DNA of 64,000 nt from the NCBI GenBank assembly GCA_022828595.1, contig JAKGHH010000002.1, forward strand, positions 46,449,897-46,513,896, in the 5' to 3' direction. Below are positions 11,213-25,900 of this stretch, in pieces. The notes beneath the pieces are model-generated. The model was not told the origin of the DNA, made no database searches, and saw only the letters and a program-made list of their open reading frames with translations. The position numbers and the translations under genes were made by a program. Each line of letters opens with the position of its first letter. Within the stretch, counting starts at the first letter, position 1. Source of the stretch: Nelumbo lutea (Eukaryota > Streptophyta > Magnoliopsida > Proteales > Nelumbonaceae).

Positions 11213-11215
11213 TTA

Positions 11216-11550
11216 GGCTGCGTTTGGAATCAGTGTAAAATACATTGATGACGTTTTACACTGAACCAGAAAGTGACCGCTGCTTTTTTGAAAATAATGA
11301 TGGGTAGAAGAGTATAAAGTTTTACATCTATAAAATCGATGTAGTTTTTAAATCGATTATTGATATAAAACTTTAGATCTGATGAGGTTTTACATCGGTT
11401 ATCGACATACCCCATCCAAACGCACGCAAAACTGAACCGAAGTGTAATTTTACACCGATAATAATTACACCCTCTTTCCAAATGCATGCAAAACTGAACT
11501 GATGTAAATTTTACATCGATTCTTGATTTACATCGTATCCAAATGCAGCC
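11216..11550. mobile_element. Tourist-like MITE with TTA duplication
   Basis: 335 bp. Left end GGCTGCGTTTGGAAT and right end (reverse complement) GGCTGCATTTGGATA form inverted repeats. TTA flanks both sides (11213-11215, 11551-11553). The interior carries many TTTACATCGATT-like inverted motifs. Non-coding, PIF/Harbinger type. Confidence 0.85.
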
Positions 11551-11689
11551 TTAGGAGTAAAATGGAAAGCCCCCACCACAAACAAGAGAGGATATATGAT
11601 GAACATGGTGAAACTTTAAATCAGATTTCAGGATACAAAATTTGCACTGTTAATAAGTGCAAATGAGACAAAAAGTTGAAATTTTTCAT

Positions 11690-11792
11690 CAGGTAGGATA
11701 CAATAACATAGATACAAATGCATATAAACCCGAACCAGGTGTAAATTTTACATCTGGTTCGAATTTGCACTGCAAACAAACAGAACCTAGGG
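11690..11792. repeat. MITE remnant with near-perfect palindrome
   Basis: CGAACCAGGTGTAAA pairs with TTTTACATCTGGTTCG at 11734-11764, forming a palindrome with one mismatch. The right part (AACAAACAGAACC) resembles the end of the element at 4975-5654, so this is a truncated family member. Confidence 0.5.
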
Positions 11793-12806
11793 GCATTTTT
11801 TAAGCCAAGTACAAGCTGCAGAAAAATGCTTTATGAAACCAAATATGGTTGTAAACCCTTACCAAGGATTCCCAAGGGATGGAACAGCCTGGACGCAGAG
11901 GCTGAACTCACAAGGCAATGATAGCGTATATGGGGATGAACAAATCTAACGATAACGACTGAAAATTTTGCACTCTACATGTTTGCATTTGTACTCCTTC
12001 AAAACTCAGCTAAATGCCTATTGGGAGGGATTTGCAACAACAGCTTCCGACATTGCAAGATAGGCCCCACATAAAAAGTCAGCAAGCCTGTTTGGTGAAA
12101 ACCCCAAAAAGCCAAAAAGTAGCTTCGTTGAGCTGCAAAATCGACTTTCCGGTGAAACTAGTTTTGGTGGAACCTCCCAAACCACTCAGTCAACATAGAT
12201 CGATAAACGCTGAAGCCCACCCAAATAGACTCTTAACTACTACAGCTCGATGGAAAGACTCACGAGATGTGTAGGGGTGGAAAGATGTGCACAAGTGCTT
12301 GACCATGCATTTTAAGCCATTGTGTGCCAAAAAATGTAGTAGGTTTGGTACTGCGCCATGCTCTATGTTTGGGTTGAGAGACTGAAATTGTGTGTAACGT
12401 CTTAGCTTTTGGAGAAGGAACAAGTCTTGGAATTAACTTATCCTTTCCACCCTCTTAAATGTACATTATGTTGGAATTCAAATACAATGCATATGACTAA
12501 GAAAGACATTTTGTTGAGAAGTTGCTTCCTCCAAAGAAGGGGAAAAAGCACTGCAAATTTTGGAAGATGCAAGTTGACACGACACAATTATATATTCAAT
12601 ATTCACCTATTCTACAACAACCCAAATGATATCCATAGTCTGTTTGTTGTTATGAAACATAGGTTGATACTCAGATAGGACTATTCATACACTATTCAAT
12701 GGAGTAATATCAAAAATTACAAGCAACTGATGCATAGAAGAAAATATCAGTCATACACAAGCATAGCAGGATCATGATAACCGGGTTTAATCCTTCAACA
12801 TTCTCT
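11793..12806. other. DWF5 downstream region, includes probable 3' UTR
   Basis: The sterol reductase gene ends at 12807 on the minus strand, so the first 100-150 bp to the left (about 12690-12806) should be its 3' UTR. Degenerate AATAAA-like signals (ATTGAATAG) occur near 12690-12710. The rest contains no supported gene; short ORFs at 12014 and 12409 have no family resemblance. Confidence 0.4.
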
Positions 12807-12873
12807 TCAGTAGATTCCAGGTATTATTCTGTAAGGAACCTTGTTGCAATATAACTTCCAGTATTTTCCATAT
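12807..12873 (-). CDS. DWF5: DWF5 exon 13 (terminal)
   Basis: 67 bp completing Lys413 and encoding [20 protein letters not shown], then Y and TGA at 12807-12809. Acceptor CAACAG. The sequence matches the near-invariant C-terminus of sterol reductases. Confidence 0.95.
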
Positions 12874-13911
12874 CTGTTGACAGAAATTTATCAATACCCA
12901 GTTCAACATTTTAACCGGGTTAAATTCAAAAATCATAAGAAATTTTAACATATGAAGAACATAATAACGCATGGATCATGCCAGAGTTTGGCATTTACCT
13001 TCCAAGTCTGAGAGTAGCACTTAGTGCTACTCTCATAGTGTATCACTAGCGATGAAGGGGCAAACTGAGACACTTACCTTCCAAGTCTCTCAATGGGATA
13101 ACAGGAAGGAAAATTTTAATTATTTGTTAATATGGTGACAAAAAAAAAGGGCTTTCTATTCAAATTTTATGATTTTTAGGCACGTATACCATCAGTACAA
13201 TTGGACTAGAAAGATCATAAAAATGAAACTCGAATAAGGCTTGTTTCTTCTCAACAGTTTTATTCTACTATTTAGCTCCACATTAGTTAGAGGAAAATTT
13301 TTCATTCAGAAGAAGACAGGTTAAATTTAAAGTAAAAAAATAATAATAATAAGTCAATTTGAGAGTATGTTCTTACTTGGATCGACAACGGTCATCATCT
13401 CTTTTTGCTCGGTCAAAAAGCAGGATTGTCAGAAACACAACATAGAAGTACGGCAGACACTGTACAAGTTCAATGATAATTAGCCTTTTTCTTTTTTTTT
13501 GATAAATATAATTATCCTTTTCTTTTCTTTTTTTTTTTTGATAAATATAACTATCCTTTTCTTATGCAAGATAATATCCAAAAGTCACTAATACGGTATG
13601 TACTGTATTACAATGGCTGGAGATACTTACATGACTGAAAAGAGCCGGCAAAGTCCAGAAGAAAGCAGCTAAAATTTCTGGCACATAGTGGAAGTGTCGA
13701 GATAAACCCCACCTGCAGAAACCATGAATCAATAGAAAAAGTCTCTTATAAGGAAGCAAAATTAGTAGCCTATACTTGGTTGCCCACACAATAAGAGAAC
13801 AGCAGAATGTGAGGCTGCATTTAGACTTCGGGGTGGAATACCAACCATTTTGGAGGCACTCACATCATCTACAACAGCTAATTAGTTCTTGCCCCAAGGG
13901 GAGAGAACAAA

Positions 13912-13944
<33 letters not shown>

Positions 13945-16900
13945 AAAATGGCAAACCTTAGTCCTCAGCAATCCCTTTATCTAGTGAGAGGAGGAAGAGG
14001 AGTTCCAGTAATTTCTACCAACTCTATTTCAATTCTCTGAAAAACTAGTTTTCATTGTTCAAGAAAAATTTCCATCTATTATTCAGGGTATACAGTATAT
14101 ATAAGAATGAATCTCTTCAGCCCTCTCAGTATGTTTGGTGCATATCCAGGTTTGCATCAGCGGCCAATAAAGGTTATTAACATTAAATATTTTATATATA
14201 ATTTTATTTTAATAGTATTAACTATAATAACATCAATTTCATAGGTTTAAATTTCATAAGATTTTAGTAAATCTTATTATTTTGTCATGATATTTCTGTT
14301 TAGGGTTGTTGTTTGTTATGACGTAAATTTCTTTATAATCTTATATTTTATTACTCTACTTTTATAATCATTTCTAACTTAAGTGTTTATAAGACCCATT
14401 GACATAGATTGTCGAACATTTTTAGATTTTGCATTTATGTAAATGAAAAGGTAAAGACAAAAATAACATAAATAGAAGATCATATAAATTAGATTGAATG
14501 CTCAAACACAAAACATAAAATTTTTCCTTTCCTGATTAGAAATTGTTCCTATGTGTTAATATAAGAAAAAAATTAACAGGTTGTGTATACACAAAGCATG
14601 AATGAAGGAAAAAAAAATCATTCAACCCCATCCCAAAAAACAAGGTCAAGGCAGCTCAGATATACAAAATAAGCTCATTAAATGCGCTTTCAAAACAACA
14701 CAAAGACCTGCAAGACATATAAGAACGTGAAACACTGAAACCCTCACCAGCAATGAATACCACTGCTCTTAAACCAGGAAATAGAAAAACAAAAAACAGA
14801 AACTACATTTTTTTTATCAATAACTGTGGATTGAATTGATATTAAAAATATGAGAAAATTACAGGGCAAGGGGGCTAAACAATCTTAGCTCCCAAGAACA
14901 ACCATTAAACATCAAAAGAACAAAAATTACAAGACAGCCCAAAAAATAAAATGTCTGTTCACCCCTTGTCTAGCTAGACTATCTGCCAAAGAGTTCACAC
15001 TTCTTTTTACCCATTTGTATTGGATTTCCTTGTCCTTAGTCAGCCACTTGAATTTCCTCTTTTCATTACTGTAATTCCAAAGTCTAAGACTATCCTCTTT
15101 CAGCCAGTTTACCACCACTTCAGAATCTCCTTCTATGATCAGCTTGTTAATATGCATATCCTTGATTCTTTGTACCCCTTCAAGAGCTGCAAGAATCTCA
15201 GCTCTCAAAGAATCTCCCACCCCAACTGGTCCAGAATACATAGCTAACAGATTCCCTTGTTCATGTCTTATTACTCCTCCTATTCCGGATGGCCCTGGAT
15301 TGCCCAAGCTGCTGCCATCAAAGTTCAGTTTAACAAAGTCATGGGGTGGGGGGATCCAACAAACATTTGAGGCCTTCCTCATTGGAACAAGTTCTGCTAT
15401 CTCCTTCCACTTTCTTTGCAGCTCATCAAAGCCAAGGTTTTCAGCTAGTGTATAATCCTAATGTGGATGACCTCAAGCATTGCTTCCAAACTTCTCTCAT
15501 TATCTGTAAATATTCGTGAATTTCTCTCCTCCCAAATAGTCCAATAGACTGCAGCCCTCATACACCTCCACATAAACTTGGCCCTTTTTGTTGGCCGAAA
15601 CGGCATAAATGTGAAAAGGCTTTGCACATTCGAAGGGGGGTCCACCTGCACCCAAACAAAGAAGTACACCACTCCCAAATGATGTTAGTGAACCGATAGG
15701 AGATTAGTAAGTGATATCCAGACTCACCATCAGCTTTACAGAGGACACACCAGTGAGGACAAAAACAACTATTGGGTCTTTTTCTTTGAAGTAAATTTGT
15801 TGTGTTAACTCTTTCCAGAAAGGCTTCCCAACAGAAACTCCCAACCTTAGGAGGTATAGGATGACACCACACCTCTTTAACAAGGAAAGACAAGCCAGAA
15901 GAAGAAGAATGTGTGGGAGCACTAAAGAAAGAGGCACAAGTGAAAGAACCAGAGGGGGTGAGAGTCCAAATTCTACCATCTGCCTTTGTTGGCTCTAGGA
16001 ACACCCCTTCAACAATGGATAACAGTGATGAGATACCATCAAGCTCTGTGTCCCTGATATCTCTTCACAGGCCCAAGTTCCAGCCAACCCCAGAAATAGA
16101 ATTAGAAGGAACAATGAATGAAGACACCGGTTCATTTTTAAAAGTGGAAAGGGCAAAAAGAAAAAACAGAAACTACAGGCCCCCCATCCCCCAGTTCTAG
16201 ATTTAATTATAATTAACATCATCAGTTTTGTAGAACTAGCTCCCGTTCTACATCCTCTTCACTTTCTCCTCTATTCGTACTTTTGCACTGGTCAACCCTT
16301 ATCATTTAGCAGTAAATTATTTTTCTTATTCAACAACTGTTTTTCTGTCTTAAAGCATTTTGAAATACTATTTGACCCTGGAATTTAATTTATGATTTAT
16401 TTTTTAGTTGGTATTTCTTTTTCATTTTGAAGATCAAAAATTCAAGAAAAAACACAGCTTACAAGCAACAAAATATGTGTTAAGATAACACCTAACCACA
16501 CAAACACCAGAGCAAATCAGACATTACAACTCAAAAAAAAAAAAGAAAGAAAGAAAGAAAGAACCCCCCTAACCAGTATGAATTTAATCTTTGAATTCAA
16601 AATCTTCATCTTGCCCATCCCGATCTTCATACCACGCCTCTCCACCTTCTAGCAAACTCTTCTTCTCCTAAGAAAAACAAGCCTAAAGTCTTTCCAATCG
16701 TCACATCCCTTTCTGCCAAATTTTCAATTTCCAATCTCTTACCGTTCTCATCCACTTCGCAATTCAGAGAAACATCAAGAATCATCTTGCTTTCTTGATT
16801 CCCCCCAAACTCCTTTTCAGACACCTCCAACTTAGTCATTTCAACTTCTTCTTTGACCCTCTGAGTCTAGGCCCACTCTTCCTGTAAATTCTCTTACACT

Positions 16901-19900
16901 TGTTTGTAGGACCAGTGTCAATCAAACCGTCTTTTAGTCTTGAAAATATTTTTGAAACATGAACAATTTGGAACTTGCCTGATTCTTTGCCCTTTTTCAC
17001 CAACACCAACCCCCCTTCATCCCCATCCTTGTTCACCAATCTCTTCCAACCTAGGTCCACTCCAAGTTTGCCAACTTGGACATCAATTCTGAGCAGATTA
17101 TCACCAACATCAATACTGCCGCTCTCTCCTTTATCCTTCTCCCCTGGATTGCAGGCCTCTGTAAACCTGACATCACTACCACCCACTTCCTCCCTTTCCT
17201 CCTTCCTCACTCCTTTCTCCCCTCATAATTTTCCTTTCTTTTCTTCCCCCCAAGAGGAAATTCCTCCCTTGGCTCCTCATTTTCATTCCTTTATTTTGAC
17301 TTACAATTGCCTCCTAAGAGGAAATTCTTGCTTTCACCCATGCCCCTGCAGCAAGGTTCGAAGTATCGATACACAAACTTGTTTATTAGGTGTTTCAATA
17401 CCACACAACTTTTATTTAGTTTTTTTTTTTCAAAATTGGTCAGGTGGGTCAGTTTTAGGCCTGTCTAACCACTGAAAGTGTTAAAACCCCAACAGCCCTT
17501 GATTTAGAGTATTGGGGCTTGCCGATACGCCTGATACAGGGCGCCATATTGAAATTTTGAACCTTTCCCTGCACTGTGTTACTTTCCATATTTTGATTTA
17601 TTACTTTCCCAGATATTAAGTTCAGTAATACAACCATATTTAAAAACTAACCATCCTGAAGTGAGAAGAAGGCTGGATTTCTTTTCACCACTTGTGGTAT
17701 GATAAAAGGCCTCTATCTGCAAAAGAATTGAATTGCATTAACCTTCTTCTGAGCACTACACTGTAGAAAAATATATTATTTTCTCAGGAAATACCATTAA
17801 AATGCAGAAAAATGGGTACATAAAATGGAAATGGAATGAGAGATAGAACAAAAACCTTTGATGGAGCCTTCCCCCAAACCAAAGATTTCCCATTTGTTCT
17901 TCGGAATTCTTGTCTCTGACGGTCACAGTCATAGTTGACATATATGCATACAATACCCGCAAGAAAAATATATATAGCAAGCTGGAAAAACCAAAGAAAC
18001 AGTAAGAAAGTAGAAAATATTACTACAACAAATAAGACACAATTGAAACAACTGAGGAAGGGGCCATTGCTTGGTATAGTGATATAATCCCAGGCTGACA
18101 AGTGTAAAAATGTGGGTTCAAGTATGAGAACAGCCACTTTGTGCAAAAACATTGCCAATGGCCATTTTAATTGTAACAACTAAGGAAATCACATTTTTCA
18201 TTGAGTGTACTTGAAAAGCCATCTTACTACTTGTTAACAACAGCATAGTTCCAGGCCCAGCAAGGAGAAATCAAGAAAAATGAAAATTGCATATCAACAC
18301 AATCTGTAGTTTTCCAGGCACCAAGGCAAAGCTAGGCAATGAGGCCCCTTGTTGCCTAGTCACCTAGGAAAAGAATTTTTTTTCAAATAAAAACCATGAA
18401 TTCTAGGGTAGTTCCTTAGGTTCAATAGGGAACTACCCTTAAATTTTCATAAAAAAAAAAAAAAAAAAAAAAAGTATAAAGAAGAAGAAAATTGTTTTGA
18501 TCAGACAAGATTTAAGTTTCTCCTTCCTTATTGGTTCAGGTTTTGAAGTCTTTGAGGGTTCAATACAGTATCACATAAGAAAATAATAAAAAGAAACTAG
18601 TATTTAAACCCACAAAATGAAAATTTTAGTTTAATAATGTCTATTTTATTTTTATAATCTCAAAGAAAATTTAAGAAATAAGAATAAAAAAGTATTTAAT
18701 AGTGCCATTTACAATTTAGTTTGGCAATTAAGCAAGCAACCCTCAATGGGCACCCTAGTAATTTGCTTTTTTTGTCAGTAACAGTTAAAATTTTACAAAC
18801 ATATCCCATGTGAGCATCTTGCCGTCACTAAGAATTTACAACCCCCCCCCATTGGGAAATTAATCCCTAATACACCTTATTTTTATCTATGATCTTGCCA
18901 GTCCACTGAGAATATTCACTGAACAAAGTGTTCACTTGTAGTTGGTGTCCATCTCCAATGCCATTTTATTGATCTCCCTTAAAGTGTTTCTAAGATTCCA
19001 TAATCCTGCATCATTGTTTCTAGTCTAGCCAATGACTACATCTCAGTTTCCTATCTATATGCCCCTGAAATTTAAGGACTTTGTCATCCTTTGTCCTAAA
19101 ACTGCCCACAATTCCACTTCCACCCATCAAAGTTCATACTGATAGTGTAAACAGGGATGGGATAGTGATCTAAATCTTTTGTTTTTTCTTTTCTTATTGT
19201 TCATCCCCAATGTACAACCCCTAGTTATACAAAGGTTTTTTTGTTAATGAAATGATACTTTACCTCTTCTAAACAAAAGGCTTATATTGGTAGTGTTCAT
19301 AATTAGGGTGGGGTGGGCGGTGCTATGGCAGAGAAATATCTTTAGCTGAAGAGAAAGCAATATACTACCAAATCCTAATTATGCCGGTCTGTAGTAAAAT
19401 GATAATTTCAATCAGGGGTATTTTAGTCTTTGTCAAGCAGAATTGAAGTTATAGGTCCCTCGGAAATTTGCTACTTTGTTTAGTCAAAGATCAAATCTAG
19501 AAAGTGATTTTTTAGATGTAATCGAATTGATAAACGAGTCCCATTGGAAAGTATACTCAACAACCAAGCATTAGAGCAAATGCTATGGTGTTTCCTGCTT
19601 CATGCTTGGCAACTAAAAAATGTATCTAGACCTAGGAAACACAAAAGCAACTATATTTTTTTTTTGGAACAGTAAAGAATAAAAATTTCATTAAAAAGAA
19701 AAAGCATTACAATCTAGATGGGTGTCAAGATGACACACCAATGGAACTAATCCACTTGAAAAAGATTCACAGTACAAGCTTGAAGTTCAATGACATCCCA
19801 AAAACTTTCCACCAGATCTGTTCTGTTAACTTGCACAAATTCTGGAAGACCCAAAACCCAGACTGTTGTAAACTTTCCAACCAAAGATAATATTACCTCA

Positions 19901-22900
19901 AGGCTCTTCGACTTGTTCTCAAGCAGCCTTTTATTCCTTTCATTCCATATTGTCCAGCACACTGCAAAGGGAATGCAGCTCCAGATGATTCTAGCCTTCT
20001 TGCTTCCTCTATGGATGTAAGAAGTCTAGATTGAAAGTCTATATCTATGGATGTAAGAAGTCATTTTTGGTCAATCTTCTCTAGAATAACCATATCATTT
20101 ATGAATTATCTTAAATGATGGAAGGAGATTCTCTCAGAGCAGAAGTGTTGGCAATTATGGAAGGAGTGCAAAGGGCAAGGTCTTTGAACATTAGGAAGTT
20201 AACAGTGGAAGGGGACTCATAGTTGGTTGTAAATTGGCTTCTAAGTGAGGAAATGAAGATGTGGATTTACAATAATGAGAAGGAAAAATTAAGATGGTTA
20301 ACAAGAGACATGGAAGTTTCCTTCTGCTGGTGTAAGCGCAGTGCTAATTCTTTTGCAGATACTTTAGCCAAGCAAGGGGTGGGAGGAGAAGTACTATTCT
20401 GGTCACAATTGTAAAAAAGGGGTATTGGTTAAGGGGAGAGATAAGTGTTTTTATCTTAGCAAGAAGAAATTATTTGATTATTCCAGAGAAAGTCAATTAT
20501 GGTTTGGCTGAACCAAATCATTTCTTCTTGCTAAGATTCAGTTTATTGTTTCTCTACTTTGACCTTGGATTTCTATGGTTCTTCTTGATATTACAGTGTA
20601 ATAGAAGATTTGTTGCAGTATTAGAACCATCTGTATTGAGTTGAAGAGATTGTGGTTTGAAGATAATCAAGTTCTTTTCATTTTATATGCTATAATTTCT
20701 AACTTTGCTCAATGTCAGCCCCACTAAAAACCGATAATTCACTCAAATTTAGGTTGGTTCAGGATGATCAACTCTGATTAAACTTTGTGCTGTATGAGCT
20801 TATGTTTGATACTTTGATTTAAAAGGTGTGCTGGTCACCCTCACCATAGCCTCAGGCATCCTACCTGGCCAAGTTGCACTCCTATTTACAACTATACAAG
20901 GCCCAAAGTATCAGAAAGGCAATTTTAAAAAACGTATTGGGATACGCCTTGGATATGCATGCATATCGGAGAAAAACAAAGATACGCATAGATACACTTG
21001 GAAACATTATAAAAAATTTAATAAATCATAAAAATACATCGGTAACACTAAATATAAGGCCTCAATAAGGTGTATATACAATAAATTAATATATTTTAAT
21101 GGTTTTATGAAGAAATATATTGTAGTTAATTATAATTTCATTAAAAATCCTAAGCTTAACTATAATTTATAAATTATAATTCTTAAGTTTTAATGTTTTA
21201 TGGGATGAGAAAAACCCAACTCTCCTATCCAACCATAAAACATGCATTGGCACAACTTCTAACTGAAAATAGAATTAATAATTATTTATTAATTATTTCC
21301 AAAAATTATAAAAAATAAATAGACATTATATAATATATTCAAAAAATAGTTATTAAAGAAAAAATTTCAATTGCTTTGTGGATATAATAGATCATCCATA
21401 GAATTATAATATATTCAGTCATTGTGGTCAAATGATAAAATATAATTAATTATTTATTTATTTTTTAATTCTAAAAATAAAAAATAATAATTATTAAATA
21501 AGAAATTTCAATTGGTCTGTGGATATGATAGATCGCCCATAGAATTATAATATATTCAATTGTTGTGGTCAAATGAAAAAATATAATTAATTATTATTTA
21601 TTTTTTAATTCTAAAAATAAAAAATCAAAAAAATACTAAAGAAGAAATTTCAATTGCTCTATGGATATGATAGATAAATCCATAGATCTAAAACATATTT
21701 AGTCTTTATAGGCAGAGAAAAATTACATTTTCAAATTTTTTATTAATTTATATTTTCCCCAAATATCTTCATGAAATTTCCATAAATTTATTAATAACAC
21801 AAAAAAAAATTATGATTTTGAATGTAAGAAATGTAGAGCATAAATTTAAACATTAAAGAAAAAAATAAATCACAAGATATTAAAAAAATCTGAAAATACT
21901 TACCTATTTTTGCCATGTTTTTCAAAATTTGAAACTAGCACTCTAGGAATGAGGTTTGGAGTTTTAGAGTCATTTGGGGGTGAAAGAAGGCTTATTTCAG
22001 GGAAAAGAACCTTGCTTTTCCCCTTTTTTTTTCAGTTTTTGGCTGTATCTTTTTCGTCGATACGCCCCGATACACACCCAATACGCCCCGGATACGGTCA
22101 GATACGGGTCCATGCATATCCCGTATCTGTTTTTCAAAGATACGATACAATACACCCCGTATCGGGCGTATTGTATCGAAATTTTAAACCTTGCAACTAT
22201 ATAATGCAATTCAATACTTTTCACTTGCTCAAAAAAACAAAAGAAAATCTACTAGATAATATATTATATTCTCTTAGATGAAGGGAGATAAGAACTAAAC
22301 CCTAAGAAAGCTCTATAGCCTGAAGTGCTTATGATCAGATCACTGATTTTGAAACATTTTGGTCAACAAGATGTGGTGTAGAGGAATAGGACCCATACCC
22401 CATTTGAAAATAAGATTCTGATTTTTTAAAGATCATCCAGCAATGAGTAAAATAATCCAAAAAAAAATCAAAAGTAACAAAAACTCATCAAATTAAATCA
22501 GGGAAAGAAGAAAACTTTGAAGTTCATACAATCAAACAAAAATGAGTATCCATTTTGGAATCATCAATTACCTGAACACCAAGATTTACAGGATGGTTAA
22601 CTAAGTACATCCCAGGAGAAGTATACACAGATGGAACCCATACTAAGCATCCCCAACAAATATAAAAGCCAGCTGTCGAAATCAAATTTAGAAATAAATA
22701 TTAGCAAAAACTAAGCACAAGATTAATTCTTGAAACATATGAAGAATCATGTCCATTAAGAATTTTGAAACAGGAAGGAGTCAAAAATAGAAAGTTAGAA
22801 GACAAGTGACATGTAGACAAACAAACATAAAATTATCATATATAGACAGGGTTTCACTACATGATGGGTGAGTTGGAAACTACTTTCTACAAAACGGCTT

Positions 22901-25900
22901 CTTACTCAGTTCCCTTTGGTTTCACAAATTTAGCAGATTTAGAGTTTAGAGTTTTACCTTCTCATTAAAAGTAAATTGCTAGTTGTTCAAAAAGAGACAT
23001 CATTAAGAAATAACATACCCCAGGTCATATCTAAATCTAAATAATTATTAAAAAAAACATCAGACATATTTTACCCCTAGCAAAAAGTAAATAAATAAAA
23101 CAGCTTCCAAAAACCATTATAGCCTTATCTTGGTAGCACAATAGATAAAGAAACTAATAAATCACAAACCATAAACCTGAGTTGGAGTAACTCCATAATC
23201 AAGGTTCATAGTTCAAGGGTAGGTTTTTCAAGAAAATAGAATGAAATCCCAACAAGGTTAGAGTAATTCCTTCAAGAACTATCAAATGGCATCAAGAAAT
23301 AGTGGTATAATTCCTGTTTCAACTCCAAATGTTCTATTTTGTTCCTAAGCTGTGTTTGGTTGCAGTGCAATTTTATTTGCATTAGTACAAATGCATGGGA
23401 GTGCAAATGAAAAGAATGCAAATTCTGGTTTAATTTTGTTTCGAGTTTTAATTAATTCTGCTTCAGGTCTTATTTTACTTCATTTGTATTGCAATCAAAC
23501 AAAATAAGGTAAATTTTGAACTAAAAACAAATCATAATTAGCACCAAAATCATTTGCACTACCATAGTTTTGCATCAGTGCAAATAAATTCGCATTGCAA
23601 CCAAACACGGCCAAAAAAGCATACAAAAGTCCCCCAGACTTCTTAGTCTTGAACCAAGAGGGATAGTTCCCCATCCCATAAGGCCTTGAACCAAGAGGAT
23701 CACTTCTCTATGCCAAAAGAAATCATTACCATGGTTTGTATTGCCCCCATTTCAATAGGGGCAATACAAAATATTCCAATAATATTTTTCTTTTCTAAAA
23801 TCTCTGGTATATCAGTGATATTTCAAATTTCATTGATAAACTATATATTTGAAATTTTAAATTTTAAAATATCATCTAAACTTTCTCATATTTCATTAAA
23901 TCATCGAAACGTTTTGAAAATATTTTCCTAAAAGAATAAATGGGCATTTGGTGATTGGATAATTGGTTTACCATTCTATTATGATTCACTTACTTGTTAC
24001 TATAGTTCAAAAGAAAAAGAGGAAAAGACACAACTATATAAAAAAAGACTCACTCTATATCAAAACATATAGTAAAAAAGAGGCAAAAAAAGTCAAGATG
24101 GTAAGTTAACGACATACATAAACAAGTGAAGATGGCTCAGAGACTAAAAGAGAGAAAAAGAGAGTCTTAATTTTCTCTTATCTGATATACACAGTTTGCT
24201 ATATTTTTTAAGCATCTTAGTGAAATTAGTTGGAAGTTCTGTTAGGAAGGATAAACCAAGTGCACACTGGACTCCCCCTGGAGAAGGTTTTATTAAACAA
24301 AACTATGATGGCAGCTGCCTTGGAAATCCAGGGCTGGCTGGATTGGAGGAGTTTTTAGAAATTCTGACGGGCACATTCTTGCTGTTTTTCTCAGGCCCCA
24401 TTGGAGATGGGGATTCGGTGTGTGCCAAATTCAAAGAAGCCTTACAAGGAGTACAAATTGCTAGAGAATTAAACTTTGACAGATTGCTAATTGAGGGTGA
24501 TCCAAAGCTGGTACTAAAAAGTGGTTTGGAAATATAGGGATCTTATGAAAAGATTTAAATGGCTAATTAGAGATATGACAATTTTTGTTTAATGGGAAAA
24601 GAGGTCAGAAAATGGGTTAACTAGTTTCTTTTGCAAAATAGGGGGTGCATAAGTCTGAATTATTTGTGGCTCAAATGTAATTCCACTTTTGTAATGGGGG
24701 CTGCACCCTGCACCTCTGTTTGACAGATGTTACTATAACTCCATTTTGCTATTAATAGAATTTTCATTACTTATCAAAAAAAAATGAAAAGAGATTAGCC
24801 TCGTGGAAGAAGAACTACATCTCCCTGGGTGGTAGGATGACTTTGATAAGAGCCACACTTTTGAACCTGCCCACCTATTTTCCTGTCTGTTTTTAGGATA
24901 CCACCTAGGGAAGCAAAGAAGATAGAGAAATTGAAGAGAGATTTTCTTTGGAAACCAAGGGAAAGTAAAAAGGATCATTTGATCAAGTGGGAGATTATGC
25001 GCAAGAGTAAAGAGGAGTGAGGCTTGGGATTAGGTAATGTGATCAAAAAGAATTTGGCTCTGTTGGGAAAGTGGCTATGGCGTTAGCCACAAGAGCGAGA
25101 CAGACTTTTGGCATGAAGTGGTAAGAAGTATTCATGGTTATCTAGAGAACGGATGGGATGCTAGTGGATCTCAGAGAGATTTTGGCAACACCATGAAAGC
25201 AATTCACAATATACTTCCACAGTTCCTCAGGATAGTCAAATATGATGTTTGCTCTGGAAACTCAGTTCAGCTCTGGGAGGATGTCTGGATTGGGCCCCTT
25301 AAAGGACCTCTTCCCCTCCTTTTCTGTCTCTTTGTATAAGAAAGATGTGATTTCAAAGTTTTTTGGATCTTCTATAAATCACTTGGCTCCAAATTGGGTT
25401 CTTGGGTTCTGCAAGGGGTTAAGGGATGAGGAAATCAACTGCTTGTCTAACTTGCTTTGCCTCCTCAATAAGGTTTGCTTAGACCCCTCTGAATTAGATA
25501 AACGGGCCTGGTCTCCTCATCCCAACGAAACTTTCTCTTGTGCCTCTTTCTTCAAGTCCCTTTGTCATTCTTCATCTCAGCAAGTTTTCAAAGGAGGTTT
25601 GGTGTAGGCCTATTCTCCCAGTGATTATGGCTTTCCGTTGGGAAGCGTTTTATGGGAAAATAAACACCTTGGATAACCTACAGAAAAGAAGACCCCACCT
25701 ATGTTACTCACCTAACTAGTGTATTCTCTACAAATTTCGTAGTGAGGACTATTACAACATGCTAATCTCTTGCTCCTTTACTGCAGAGTTGTGGGATTGG
25801 CTTTTGCCGTTGTTTAGGTATAGGTGGTGTAGAGAACATTAATGTGGTCCCCACTAATGTTATTTATGTGGTCCCCACTGTTGTTTGTTTATTTATGATG

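Noticed and set aside
12085..12240. Possible MITE with AGCCTGTTTGGTG and AGTCTATTTGGGTG ends
   Set aside because: No target duplication and only about 13 bp of weak end similarity; not enough to call.
16627..17475. Host gene on either strand (ORFs up to 166 aa)
   Set aside because: The plus-strand frame is P/S-rich low complexity; the minus-strand frames look like LINE spacer. No introns, start context or conserved domain.
23100..23245. tRNA-like stretch (CTTGGTAGCACAATAGAT) as a second SINE
   Set aside because: An A-box resemblance only; no convincing B box or flanking duplication.
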